Shown piece after piece: positions 7,253 to 14,403 of a stretch of 49,796 nt of DNA. The notes under the pieces were generated by a model. That model was not told the DNA's origin. It made no database searches and was given only the letters and a program-made list of their open reading frames with translations. The position numbers were made by a program, and so were the translations under genes. This DNA is from Comamonadaceae bacterium UBA2334. Its GTDB lineage: Bacteria > Pseudomonadota > Gammaproteobacteria > Burkholderiales > Burkholderiaceae_C. Location of the stretch: assembly GCA_002344885.1 (NCBI GenBank), contig DDUQ01000015.1, positions 6,198 to 55,993 of the forward strand, in the 5' to 3' direction. Within the stretch, counting starts at the first letter, position 1; every line of letters starts with the position of its first letter.

Positions 7253-8109
7253 CTCAACCGCTTCTGAACCCCGCCCACACGCCTGCCCATTGGGAGCATC
7301 CCGGTCTGGCTGCGCACCTGTTGCGCGCCATGCGGGCGGTGGTGGGGCGCGAGGTACTTCGTTTTTTGAAGCAACCATCCCGCATGGGTTCTGCGTTGGT
7401 GCGTCCTTTGTTGTGGTTGGTGGTGTTTTCGGCCGGGTTTCACAATGTGTTCGGGGTGGCCATCGTCCCGCCTTACGAAACCTATGTGACCTACAGCGTC
7501 TACATGTTGCCGGGCTTGTTGGGCATGGTGGCGCTGTTCAACGGGATGCAGAGTTCCCTGTCGATGGTGTTTGACCGCGAAATGGGTGTGATGCGTCTGC
7601 TGCTGACCGCGCCGCTGCCAAGGGGCTACCTGCTGGCGTTCAAGTTACTGGCCGGTGCGGCCCTGTCGGTGCTTCAGATGGGGGTGTTTCTGGTGCTGGC
7701 GGCGCTGCTGGGGACGGATCTGGCCTGGGCTGCCGTGCCGGGTCTGTTGTTGACCATGTTGCTGGCGGCGGTGATGCTGGCGGCATTGGGCCTGATGCTG
7801 TCGGTGTACGTGCGTCAACTCGAAAATTTTGCCGGCACCATGAACTTCGTGATTTTCCCGATGTTCTTCATCAGCCCGGCGCTGTATCCGCTGTGGAAGT
7901 TGCAGGAGTCGGGTGCATGGTGGTTGCACCAGTTGGCGCTGGTCAACCCGTTCACCCATGCGGTCGAAATGATGCGGTTTGCCTCGGTGGGGCAGGTCAG
8001 CCCTCTGGCAACGGGTGTGGTGTTGGGCTGCACCGTGGTGTTTTTTGTGCTGGCGCTGTGGGGCTATGACCCTCAGCGCGGCTGGATCAAGCAAAAAGGC
8101 GGGGTATGA
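7249..8109 (+). CDS. pedC: ABC-2 type permease, PedC/LutF-like
   Basis: A 286-residue inner-membrane protein with six predicted membrane segments (RPLLWLVVFSAGF, YMLPGLLGMVALFNG, LLAGAALSVLQMGVFLVLAALLG, LLLTMLLAAVMLAALGLMLSVY, MNFVIFPMFFISPALYPLW, VVLGCTVVFFVLALWGY). It fits the ABC-2 permease family, specifically PedC-type proteins of PQQ-alcohol dehydrogenase clusters. The ATPase partner is the minus-strand gene at 3025-3768. An ABC-2 permease paired with a periplasmic binding protein is atypical, which leaves import versus export open. It starts with an ATGA overlap on the previous gene and is followed by a 61-bp gap with a strong AGGAGA site for the next gene. Confidence 0.85.
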   Translation: MTQPLLNPAHTPAHWEHPGLAAHLLRAMRAVVGREVLRFLKQPSRMGSALVRPLLWLVVFSAGFHNVFGVAIVPPYETYVTYSVYMLPGLLGMVALFNGMQSSLSMVFDREMGVMRLLLTAPLPRGYLLAFKLLAGAALSVLQMGVFLVLAALLGTDLAWAAVPGLLLTMLLAAVMLAALGLMLSVYVRQLENFAGTMNFVIFPMFFISPALYPLWKLQESGAWWLHQLALVNPFTHAVEMMRFASVGQVSPLATGVVLGCTVVFFVLALWGYDPQRGWIKQKGGV

Positions 8110-8170
8110 ACCCCGGGCCCGGTCCGGGCCCAAGGCTTGTCGGGTTCGCAGGCTGCCATCAGGAGACGAT

Positions 8171-9004
8171 ATGGATGCAGAACAACCATCAGGCGGTGCG
8201 CGTCGCAGTTTCATTTGTTGGAGTGCTGCTGCTGCGGCTGCGTGGTCGACCTGGCCTCGGACGGTCGTGGGCCAGACGACAGACGAACTGACGGGCGGTG
8301 ACCCTCTGGGTTCCATGCAATGGCCCGGTTTGCGCAAGCAGTACCTGGGCAATGCACCCATGCATTTTTCGGATGCCGTCGTCGTGCGCGGCCCCGAGTT
8401 TGCCGACGATGCCATGAACGTGCCCTTGCTCGTCAACGCACGCGCGCTGGAGGCTGTGGGCGGTGGTGTGGCGCGCATTCAGGTGGTGGTGGACCGCAAC
8501 CCCGTGCGTGACGTGCTGACCTTCACACCCCACAAGGCGCTGCCGATGCTGGCCTTTCGCATCCGGATGGAGCAGGCGTCGCCGGTTCGGGCCATGGTGC
8601 AGACGCGCGATGGACAGTGGCATGTGGGCAGCACCTGGGTCAAGGCATCGGGCGGCGGTTGCACGGTGCCCGGCATCACGCGCGCCGATGGTTCATGGGT
8701 GAAAACGCTGAACCAGGTGCAGACACGGTTTTTCTACAACCCGGTGGACGGCAGCCGACGCCTGCGCGTGCGGGTCATGCACCCCATGGACACCGGTCTG
8801 GTGGCAGGCATACCGGCCTTCCATGTCGAAGAACTCAAGCTGGTCGATACCTTGGGTGAAGTCTGGTGGGCCCTGCAGTTGCATGAGCCGGTGTCAGAGA
8901 ACCCACTCATCACGCTGGAGTTGCCCAGCCAGGGCGGACAGGGTTTCAGGTTGCTGGGGCGTGACAACAACGGCAACCGCATCGAAGCCGAGGTGAAGGC
9001 ATGA
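8171..9004 (+). CDS. Quinoprotein dehydrogenase-associated SoxYZ-like fusion carrier
   Basis: A 277-residue exported protein. The ATG at 8171 has AGGAGA 4-9 nt upstream; an ARRSF leader motif suggests Tat or Sec export. The N-terminal half is SoxY-like, with the potential carrier cysteine in SGGGCTVPG (about residue 160), and the C-terminal half is SoxZ-like (FFYNPVDGSRRLRVRVMHPMDTG, PAFHVEELKLVD, ALQLHEPVSENPLITLEL). In thiosulfate oxidation SoxYZ carries substrate on a swinging-arm cysteine at the C-terminus of SoxY; here the two are fused and the cysteine is internal. The fused form occurs next to PQQ dehydrogenases with the zinc hydrolase-like relay proteins, where it is assumed to form a relay of unknown chemistry. 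Confidence 0.82.
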   Translation: MDAEQPSGGARRSFICWSAAAAAAWSTWPRTVVGQTTDELTGGDPLGSMQWPGLRKQYLGNAPMHFSDAVVVRGPEFADDAMNVPLLVNARALEAVGGGVARIQVVVDRNPVRDVLTFTPHKALPMLAFRIRMEQASPVRAMVQTRDGQWHVGSTWVKASGGGCTVPGITRADGSWVKTLNQVQTRFFYNPVDGSRRLRVRVMHPMDTGLVAGIPAFHVEELKLVDTLGEVWWALQLHEPVSENPLITLELPSQGGQGFRLLGRDNNGNRIEAEVKA

Positions 9005-10098
9005 GCCGCGCTGTCCTGTACGGCTTTCAGCCGCCGAGGGCCCCACGGTCGCCATGGCACCGACTGCCCCGTTGGGCCGTTGCCGTGGGGCTGCTGACCA
9101 CCGCTGCCTGGCAGCCGCTGCTTGCGCAGCAGCCCGCAGCACCTGCCAGCCTGGCGGCCAAGCCCCAACGCCCCACGCCGGTGACGACGGCCCAACCTGC
9201 GACCCTTCAGTACGGTTTGGCGCCGAGGGAGCTGGCGCCGGGTCACTGGGTCATCGAAGGCGCGGTGGACGACTTCGGGCGGCACAACGGCTGCAACATC
9301 ATCAACACCGCCATGGTGCTCACCGCAGAGGGGCCCGTCGTCATCAACACCGGGCCATCCCGGCTGTACGGCGAGCAGCAGCGCCAGGCGGTGCAATGGA
9401 TCTGGACGTCAGCGGGTGGGTCTCCCCAGGCGAAAGGTCAGGTGCTGAGTCTGAACCTGCACCCGGACTACTTCTTTGGCAACCAGGCCTGGGCCGACTG
9501 GCCCACACTGGCCTTGCCCGGCACCCGAGCCGGCATGCGGGCCGAAGGCCCTGCCTACGCTGACAACCTGTATCGGTTGTGTGGCGACTGGATGAAAGGC
9601 ACTGAATCCACGCCTTCTAAAGTGGATGCCACCCCAGGCACGCTCAGGGTCGGACAGCGGACGCTGGCGCTGCACCGTTTTCAGGGGCACACCGATGACG
9701 ACTTGGTGGTGCTGGACCCGGCAGCCGGTGTGGCCTATGTGGGGGGGCTGGTGTTCATGAACCGTGTGCCCACCACGCCGCACGCCAACTTCGACCAGTG
9801 GCTGGCGAGCCTGGATGCCTTGGAGGCCATCCTCAAAGCGGGCAATTACCGCTGGGTGGTGCCCAGCCATGGACCGATCCACACCGGTCTCGCGGGTTTG
9901 AACCAGACGCGTGATTGGCTGAAATGGCTGACCACTGCCATGGCCACCCATGCCGATGCCGGGCGAGACCTGGGCGAGGTGTTGCACCAACCGGCGGTCC
10001 CGCCTCGGTTTGCAGACTGGGCAGCCATGCCGGCCGAACTGCACCGCAGCCTGACGCAGTGGTACCCCGTCTACGAGAAGCGGGCCCTGGCCCGCTGA
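9001..10098 (+). CDS. Quinoprotein relay system metallo-beta-lactamase-fold protein 1
   Basis: A 365-residue exported metallo-beta-lactamase-fold protein related to SoxH. The leader WAVAVGLLTTAAWQPLLAQQ is followed by the fold from about residue 75 (HWVIEGAVDDFGRHNGCNIINTAMVLTAEGPVVINTG). The first metal motif is degenerate: LNLHPDYFFGN replaces HxHxDH. The later GHTDDDLVV and VPSHGPI histidines are present. It overlaps the SoxYZ-like gene by 4 nt (ATGA). The family co-occurs with PQQ dehydrogenases and SoxYZ-like carriers and is proposed to act in a relay with them; hydrolase activity is not demonstrated by the sequence, and the missing ligands suggest altered metal binding. Confidence 0.8.
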   Translation: MSRAVLYGFQPPRAPRSPWHRLPRWAVAVGLLTTAAWQPLLAQQPAAPASLAAKPQRPTPVTTAQPATLQYGLAPRELAPGHWVIEGAVDDFGRHNGCNIINTAMVLTAEGPVVINTGPSRLYGEQQRQAVQWIWTSAGGSPQAKGQVLSLNLHPDYFFGNQAWADWPTLALPGTRAGMRAEGPAYADNLYRLCGDWMKGTESTPSKVDATPGTLRVGQRTLALHRFQGHTDDDLVVLDPAAGVAYVGGLVFMNRVPTTPHANFDQWLASLDALEAILKAGNYRWVVPSHGPIHTGLAGLNQTRDWLKWLTTAMATHADAGRDLGEVLHQPAVPPRFADWAAMPAELHRSLTQWYPVYEKRALAR

Positions 10099-10116
10099 CG
10101 GGCTGCGTGGTGGCTG

Positions 10117-10191
10117 GTCACAGTTATTCAGCCTCAGGTGTCGGCTGTGTGACAGGTGTTCAGTCGTTGTCACAGTTTTGAACACTGTCAC
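10117..10191. promoter_or_regulatory. Cluster of activator half-sites upstream of the dehydrogenase operon
   Basis: Within the 371-bp gene-free stretch 10099-10469, several related words occur 160-235 bp upstream of the sigma-54 promoter: GGTCACAG near 10117, TGTGACAGGTGTTCA (10148-10162), TGTCACA (10168-10174) and TGAACACTGTCAC (10179-10191). The second and fourth are near-perfect inverted copies of each other. Distance and dyad form suit an enhancer for a sigma-54 activator, most likely the AcoR-like protein encoded at 17506-19629. The stretch also holds a GGCGGC-AA-GCCGCC dyad at 10275-10288 between these sites and the promoter. Confidence 0.55.
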
Positions 10192-10351
10192 CGATCCCCA
10201 CGGCCTGAGCTTCAGCGGCCAGAGGTGTGAACCGGGGTGCATACCCTTCGGAGCGATAGCGGGTGTTTCGCTGGGGCGGCAAGCCGCCAGAGGCGTGCAA
10301 GACCCCGCATGCAGGCTGGTTTTGCAGGTTCGGGTAGCGGTTTCAGAGGGT

Positions 10352-10366
10352 TGGCACAGAAGTTGC
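10352..10366 (+). promoter_or_regulatory. Sigma-54 (-24/-12) promoter for the PQQ dehydrogenase operon
   Basis: TGGCAC-AGAAG-TTGC is a perfect match to the -24/-12 consensus, with GG and GC ten bases apart. Start of transcription would be near 10379, about 90 nt before the GTG start. It is the strongest site on the plus strand of the window. Confidence 0.8.
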
Positions 10367-10469
10367 CCATGAGTGCAGTGTGTAACGGTCGGGAGAGCGG
10401 CCGTTACCACCTGATCACCCGGTCATGGCCGGGCACACACCTCAACCCACGACACGCAGGAGACTTCAC

Positions 10470-12209
10470 GTGAAACCCAATTTGAAACGCAATCTGCTCA
10501 GCCTTCTGGTGATGGTGGCCACCGCCCAGGTGGCCACACAGGCCGCAGCGCAGGTGACCGATGCCATGATCGCCAACGACGCAGCATCGCCAGGCGATGT
10601 GCTGAGCTGGGGCTTGGGCACGCAAGGCCAGAGGCACTCGACCCTGAATGACATCAACAGCGGCAGCATCAACCGCCTGGTGCCGGTCTGGTCCATGTCC
10701 TTCGGTGGCGAAAAGCAGCGCGGCCAGCAGTCTCAGCCGCTGGTGCACAACGGCAAGATGTTCGTGACGGCTTCGTACTCCCGCATTTTTGCGGTGGACA
10801 GCAAGACCGGCAAAAAGCTGTGGAAGTACGAGCACCGCCTGCCAGAAGGCATCATGCCCTGCTGCGACGTGATCAACCGTGGTGCTGCGCTGTACGACAA
10901 CCTGGTGATTTTCGGCACGCTGGATGCCCAACTGGTTGCACTTGACCAGAATACAGGCAAGGTGGTGTGGCGCGAAAAAATTGACGATTACTCTGCCGGC
11001 TACAGCTACACCGCAGCGCCCCTGATTGCCGAAGGCTTGCTGATGACCGGTGTGTCCGGCGGCGAGTTCGGCGTGATCGGCCGTGTCGAAGCCCGCGACC
11101 CCAAGACCGGCAAGATGGTCTGGAGCCGCCCCGTGGTGGAAGGCCACATGGGCTACAAGGATGGCAAGGAAAACGGCATCACCGGTACCACCAATGCCAC
11201 CTGGCCCGGCGAAACCTGGAAAACCGGCGGCGCAGCCACCTGGCTGGGCGGCACCTACGATGCCAAGACCGGTCTGGCCTACTTCGGCACCGGCAACCCT
11301 GGCCCCTGGAACAGCCATGTGCGCAAGGGTGACAACCTGTACTCCACCTCCACCGTCGCCATCGACGTGAAGACCGGCCAGATCAAGTGGCACTACCAGA
11401 ACACACCCAACGACGGCTGGGACTATGACGGTGTGAACGAGTTCATCACCTTCGACATGGACGGCAAGCGCGTGGGTGCCAAGGCAGACCGCAACGGCTT
11501 CTTCTATGTGAACGATGCCGAGACCGGCAAGTTGCTCAACGCCTTCCCGTTCGTCAAGAAAATCACCTGGGCCACCGGCATCGACCTGAAGACGGGCCGC
11601 CCCAACTTCGTGGCTGACAACCGTCCCGGCGATCCGACCGGCCCTGGCGGTGACGGCACCAAGGGCAAGGCTGTGTTCGCGGCACCGGGCTTCCTGGGTG
11701 GCAAAAACCAGATGCCCATGGCCTACAGCCCCAAGACCGGCCTGTTCTACGTGCCTACCAACGAGTGGGGCATGGAAATCTGGAACGAGCCCATCACCTA
11801 CAAGAAGGGCGCGGCCTACCTGGGTGCTGGCTTCACCATCAAGCCGCTGTTTGACGACCACATCGGCTCACTGCGTGCGGTCAACCCCAAGACCGGCAAG
11901 ATCGAGTGGGAAGTCAAGAACGAGGCTCCTCTGTGGGGTGGCGTGTTGACTGCCGGCGATCTGGTGTTCTGGGGCACGCCCGAGGGTTACCTGAAAGCTG
12001 CCGATGCCAAGACCGGCAAGGTGGTGTGGCAGTTCCAGACTGGTTCCGGCGTGGTGGCACCTCCCATCACCTGGACCGAAGGTGGCAGCCAGTACATCAG
12101 CGTGGTGTCCGGTTGGGGCGGTGCGGTGCCCCTGTGGGGTGGCGAAGTGGCCAAGAAGGTCAACTTCCTGGAGCAGGGTGGTTCCGTCTGGACCTTCAAG
12201 CTGCTCTGA
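10470..12209 (+). CDS. PQQ-dependent alcohol dehydrogenase, ExaA/PedH type with lanthanide-site aspartate
   Basis: A 579-residue periplasmic quinoprotein that oxidises alcohols to aldehydes and passes electrons to cytochrome c. The GTG start has AGGAGA 6 nt upstream and precedes a signal peptide (SLLVMVATAQVATQAAAQ). It is an eight-bladed propeller with tryptophan-docking repeats (e.g. DSKTGKKLWKYE, DAKTGKVVWQFQ). The vicinal disulfide CCD is at 131-133. Metal ligands are E199 (GGEFG), N276 (GNPGPWN) and the catalytic D318 in WDYDG; D320 is the extra ligand that marks lanthanide-dependent enzymes, while calcium enzymes usually have Ala or Ser there. Overall sequence resembles ethanol dehydrogenases (ExaA, PedE/PedH) more than the methanol enzyme XoxF, so short-chain or aromatic alcohols are the likely substrates. 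It leads an operon with two cytochromes and a secreted unknown. Confidence 0.92.
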   Translation: MKPNLKRNLLSLLVMVATAQVATQAAAQVTDAMIANDAASPGDVLSWGLGTQGQRHSTLNDINSGSINRLVPVWSMSFGGEKQRGQQSQPLVHNGKMFVTASYSRIFAVDSKTGKKLWKYEHRLPEGIMPCCDVINRGAALYDNLVIFGTLDAQLVALDQNTGKVVWREKIDDYSAGYSYTAAPLIAEGLLMTGVSGGEFGVIGRVEARDPKTGKMVWSRPVVEGHMGYKDGKENGITGTTNATWPGETWKTGGAATWLGGTYDAKTGLAYFGTGNPGPWNSHVRKGDNLYSTSTVAIDVKTGQIKWHYQNTPNDGWDYDGVNEFITFDMDGKRVGAKADRNGFFYVNDAETGKLLNAFPFVKKITWATGIDLKTGRPNFVADNRPGDPTGPGGDGTKGKAVFAAPGFLGGKNQMPMAYSPKTGLFYVPTNEWGMEIWNEPITYKKGAAYLGAGFTIKPLFDDHIGSLRAVNPKTGKIEWEVKNEAPLWGGVLTAGDLVFWGTPEGYLKAADAKTGKVVWQFQTGSGVVAPPITWTEGGSQYISVVSGWGGAVPLWGGEVAKKVNFLEQGGSVWTFKLL

Positions 12210-12222
12210 TGTGTGAGTAACC

Positions 12223-12254
12223 GCTGCCCCGGCCTTTTTGAGGGCCGGGGCAGC
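12223..12254 (+). terminator. Strong intra-operon hairpin between dehydrogenase and cytochrome genes
   Basis: GCTGCCCCGGCC (12223-12234) and GGCCGGGGCAGC (12243-12254) form a 12-bp perfect stem with an eight-base loop. No T-run follows, so it is more likely an mRNA-stabilising or attenuating hairpin than a full terminator. It would allow the dehydrogenase message to accumulate above that of the downstream cytochromes. Confidence 0.6.
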
Positions 12255-12270
12255 TCTCCCCGGAATCCCG

Positions 12271-12597
12271 ATGATGACAACCAAACACATGCTGCTGGCT
12301 TCGGCCTTGTTGGGCAGCTTCCCTGTGGCCTTTGCTCAGGACAAAGAAATGAAAGAGTTGCTGCAGGCCAGCGGCTGCATGTCCTGCCACGCCATTGACG
12401 AAAAGGTGGTCGGCCCTGCATTCCAGGCCATTGCCGCCAAATACAAAGGCCAGGCCGATGCGGTGGACACCCTGACCCAAAGCGTGCGCAACGGTTCCCG
12501 TGGCAAATGGGGCCGCACGCCCATGCCGCCACACAGCAGCCTGAGTGGTGACGACCTGAAAAAGCTCACGACTTGGGTGTTGGCGCAAAAGCCCTGA
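12271..12597 (+). CDS. Small class I c-type cytochrome (c551/c552-like)
   Basis: A 108-residue monohaem cytochrome c with a signal peptide (LLASALLGSFPVAFAQ). Haem attachment is CMSCH; the distal methionine is most likely in GRTPMPPHSSLS. The fold ends with the usual C-terminal helix (LSGDDLKKLTTWVLAQ). It lies 61 bp behind the dehydrogenase gene, with a hairpin between, and is a likely direct or secondary electron acceptor of the dehydrogenase in the periplasm. Two adjacent ATGs (12271, 12274) are possible starts; the ribosome site is weak. Confidence 0.88.
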   Translation: MMTTKHMLLASALLGSFPVAFAQDKEMKELLQASGCMSCHAIDEKVVGPAFQAIAAKYKGQADAVDTLTQSVRNGSRGKWGRTPMPPHSSLSGDDLKKLTTWVLAQKP

Positions 12598-12611
12598 TTT
12601 CAACCGACGAC

Positions 12612-13010
12612 ATGCTCACCATGACTCCCACACGCATTGCACAAACATGGGCCGTTGCTGGCCTGGCACTTTCCGCATCACTGGCGTTTGCCCAGCAGGA
12701 TGCAGCGGCCGAACAAGCCAAGAAAATCGCAGCGGGTGCAGGCTGCTTCACCTGTCACACCATCGCCCACCAGGACAGCAAAGACGGCAAACTGCCCATC
12801 GGTCCGGCTTGGGAAGATGTGGCTAAACAGTACGCAGGCAAACCCGGTGCAGCCGACTTCCTGACGCGCGTGGTGCTGGAAGGCTCCAACCCCTACTCCA
12901 GCCACTGGAAAAATCAGGCATCGGGTATCGCCATGCCGCCCAACGCGGTGGCCATCACCGAATCGGACACCCGCAAAGTGGTGTACTGGATCCTGTCACT
13001 GAAGAAGTGA
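12612..13010 (+). CDS. Periplasmic c-type cytochrome
   Basis: A 132-residue monohaem cytochrome c with a signal peptide (WAVAGLALSASLAFAQQ), haem motif CFTCH at about residues 45-49 and a probable distal methionine in SGIAMPPNAV. It follows the previous cytochrome by 14 bp and is clearly the third gene of the dehydrogenase operon. An ATG at 12621 is an alternative start. It presumably passes electrons from the dehydrogenase or the first cytochrome towards an oxidase. Which of the three cytochromes of the island is the direct partner cannot be told from sequence. Confidence 0.85.
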   Translation: MLTMTPTRIAQTWAVAGLALSASLAFAQQDAAAEQAKKIAAGAGCFTCHTIAHQDSKDGKLPIGPAWEDVAKQYAGKPGAADFLTRVVLEGSNPYSSHWKNQASGIAMPPNAVAITESDTRKVVYWILSLKK

Positions 13011-13011
13011 C

Positions 13012-13596
13012 ATGACACCTGGCATCACCGCCATCCTGCGCCGCACCGTGGCCGGGCTGGTGTGTGGCCTGGCCCTGGTGCCCGTGGGGGCCGGGGCCTT
13101 CGACTTCAGTGGCGACAAACGCTTGCGTGCCGTGTTCCGCGATGGCACGTCACAGCCGATCGGGGTCATCAGCTTTGCACCTGTGCCGTCTTCTGCAGAG
13201 GTGGCCTTCAAGGTCAAGCTGGACGTGGCTGCCTTGCAAGACTTTTTCCTGTCGATGCGGGAGTTCAAGTGTCTGCCGGCGGCGGCAGAGGTCACATGCG
13301 TGGTGCCTTACCCCTATGCACAGCCCGGCAAGGTGACACCGGCCGACCTGAGCTGGCTGGAGCACAACCTGTTGTTCCTGTTCAAGCAGCCGGCCGATTT
13401 CGGTGCCAAGCTCTGGAACGGGGTGATCTTCAAGTTCGTGGTGGCGGGTGGCGCGCTGGTGGGGCGGCCCCAGGCGGTGGACCTGAACCTGATGAGTGCG
13501 CCGCCTGACAACCCGACCCAGCCGCCGTTTGGCCCGCTGGAGCGCGAGTTCTACGCGCCCGGTGCGCGGTGGCTGAGCGAACTGCGCATTGAATAA
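13012..13596 (+). CDS. Secreted protein of unknown function, last gene of the dehydrogenase operon
   Basis: A 194-residue protein not recognised. It has a signal peptide (GLVCGLALVPVGAGAF) and a mature part with one Cys pair (FKCLP and VTCVVPYPY), rich in beta-type segments, with no EF-hand, haem or metal motif visible. The ATG begins one base after the preceding stop codon, so it is translated with the cytochrome and belongs to the dehydrogenase operon. Position suggests an accessory role in dehydrogenase maturation, cofactor or electron transfer, but no function is shown by the sequence. It converges with the minus-strand operon at 13616; a short GGCCG-CTT-CGGCC dyad lies between the two stops. 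Confidence 0.75.
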   Translation: MTPGITAILRRTVAGLVCGLALVPVGAGAFDFSGDKRLRAVFRDGTSQPIGVISFAPVPSSAEVAFKVKLDVAALQDFFLSMREFKCLPAAAEVTCVVPYPYAQPGKVTPADLSWLEHNLLFLFKQPADFGAKLWNGVIFKFVVAGGALVGRPQAVDLNLMSAPPDNPTQPPFGPLEREFYAPGARWLSELRIE

Positions 13597-13615
13597 GGCC
13601 GCTTCGGCCGGTTCG

Positions 13616-14344
13616 TCAGCGCACCCACTCGGCCGACAGTTTGCCGCCGGTCATGAACCCCCGGGGCACGGTTTCTTCCCGCTCGAACTTCACCAGACCC
13701 ACGCCTTTGCAGTACCACTCGCGTCCCACGATGGGCACGTTGGTGAAACCGTTGACCGGGTCGGTGTACAGGTTCAGTTCGCCATGGCCGGTGACGCGCA
13801 GACAGGGCTTGTGTGTGCCGTGAGTTGTGGTGACCTGGTCGTCCGTCGCTTCGATCCGCCACAGCATGTTGACCTTGTGGGTGTGCTTCAGTTCGCGCGG
13901 GTGTTCATTCTTGCGTTTGAGCAGGTAGGGCACGCTGGGTGTGGTCCATTCGGTGCCGACAGCATAGGGTGCCTTGAGCACCCACCGGGGTTCGGGGTCG
14001 GGCGTCGGTTCCGTGTCGATGTCCACCTTTTGCGCCACGCGACGGATGCCTTGTTCATCGGCTTGCAGGTAGAACACCACGCCCTCCGAGTGCCGGCGTT
14101 GCCAGACCGTTTTGTCGTGCCAACTGGCAGACCCCAGCGTGGTAATGGTCCAGTCTGCGCTGGCGGGCAAGTCGGCTGCATCATCGCCGCTGTAGGTGAT
14201 GCGGTAGGTTTGCGCGTGGCCTTTGCCCAGCGGCAGCCATGCATCCGAGTCGGCAGGGCCGCAACCCACCAGCAGTCCGATACCACCCGACACAGCCCAG
14301 CGCAACCAGCCGTGACCCGCAGACCGAAGAGTGGGTGCTTTCAT
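13616..14344 (-). CDS. Putative lipoprotein, last gene of the channel-like operon
   Basis: A 242-residue protein not recognised. From the ATG at 14344 it has a lipoprotein signal peptide with lipobox LVGC (about residues 25-28), so it is probably anchored to a membrane facing the periplasm. The rest is a single soluble domain of mixed beta character (TYRITYSGDDAADLP, GHGELNLYTDPVNGFTNVPIVGREWYCKGVGLVKFER); the C-terminal part resembles domains that report on a converted or processed precursor, but I cannot name a family. GGAGG lies 12 nt upstream of the ATG, rather far. It is 59 bp downstream of the membrane protein gene, with a dispersed 43-bp repeat in the gap. Confidence 0.7.
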   Translation of the reverse strand: MKAPTLRSAGHGWLRWAVSGGIGLLVGCGPADSDAWLPLGKGHAQTYRITYSGDDAADLPASADWTITTLGSASWHDKTVWQRRHSEGVVFYLQADEQGIRRVAQKVDIDTEPTPDPEPRWVLKAPYAVGTEWTTPSVPYLLKRKNEHPRELKHTHKVNMLWRIEATDDQVTTTHGTHKPCLRVTGHGELNLYTDPVNGFTNVPIVGREWYCKGVGLVKFEREETVPRGFMTGGKLSAEWVR

Positions 14345-14348
14345 GGGT

Positions 14349-14391
14349 AAAAATGGCCTCCAGCGCTTATTGGTAATGAAAACGCAGCTAT
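14349..14391 (+). repeat. Dispersed 43-bp repeat, copy 1
   Basis: The copy has the pattern A-run, GGCCTCCAGCGCTT, 17 bp, AGCTAT. Copy 2 (25276-25318) has the same conserved blocks at identical spacing, and a diverged copy 3 is at 31593-31635. All three lie between genes. The blocks resemble short intergenic repeats common in Comamonadaceae genomes; that resemblance is from memory. Confidence 0.6.
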
Positions 14392-14403
14392 GCTTCAGTT
14401 GAA

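Noticed and set aside
10470..12209. Naming the dehydrogenase XoxF (methanol type)
   Set aside because: The extra aspartate fits, but the overall sequence blocks resemble ExaA/PedE/PedH ethanol-type enzymes, so no xoxF symbol is given.
13012..13596. Lanmodulin-like lanthanide-binding protein
   Set aside because: No EF-hand loops (DxDxDG pattern) occur in it or in any other small secreted protein of the window.
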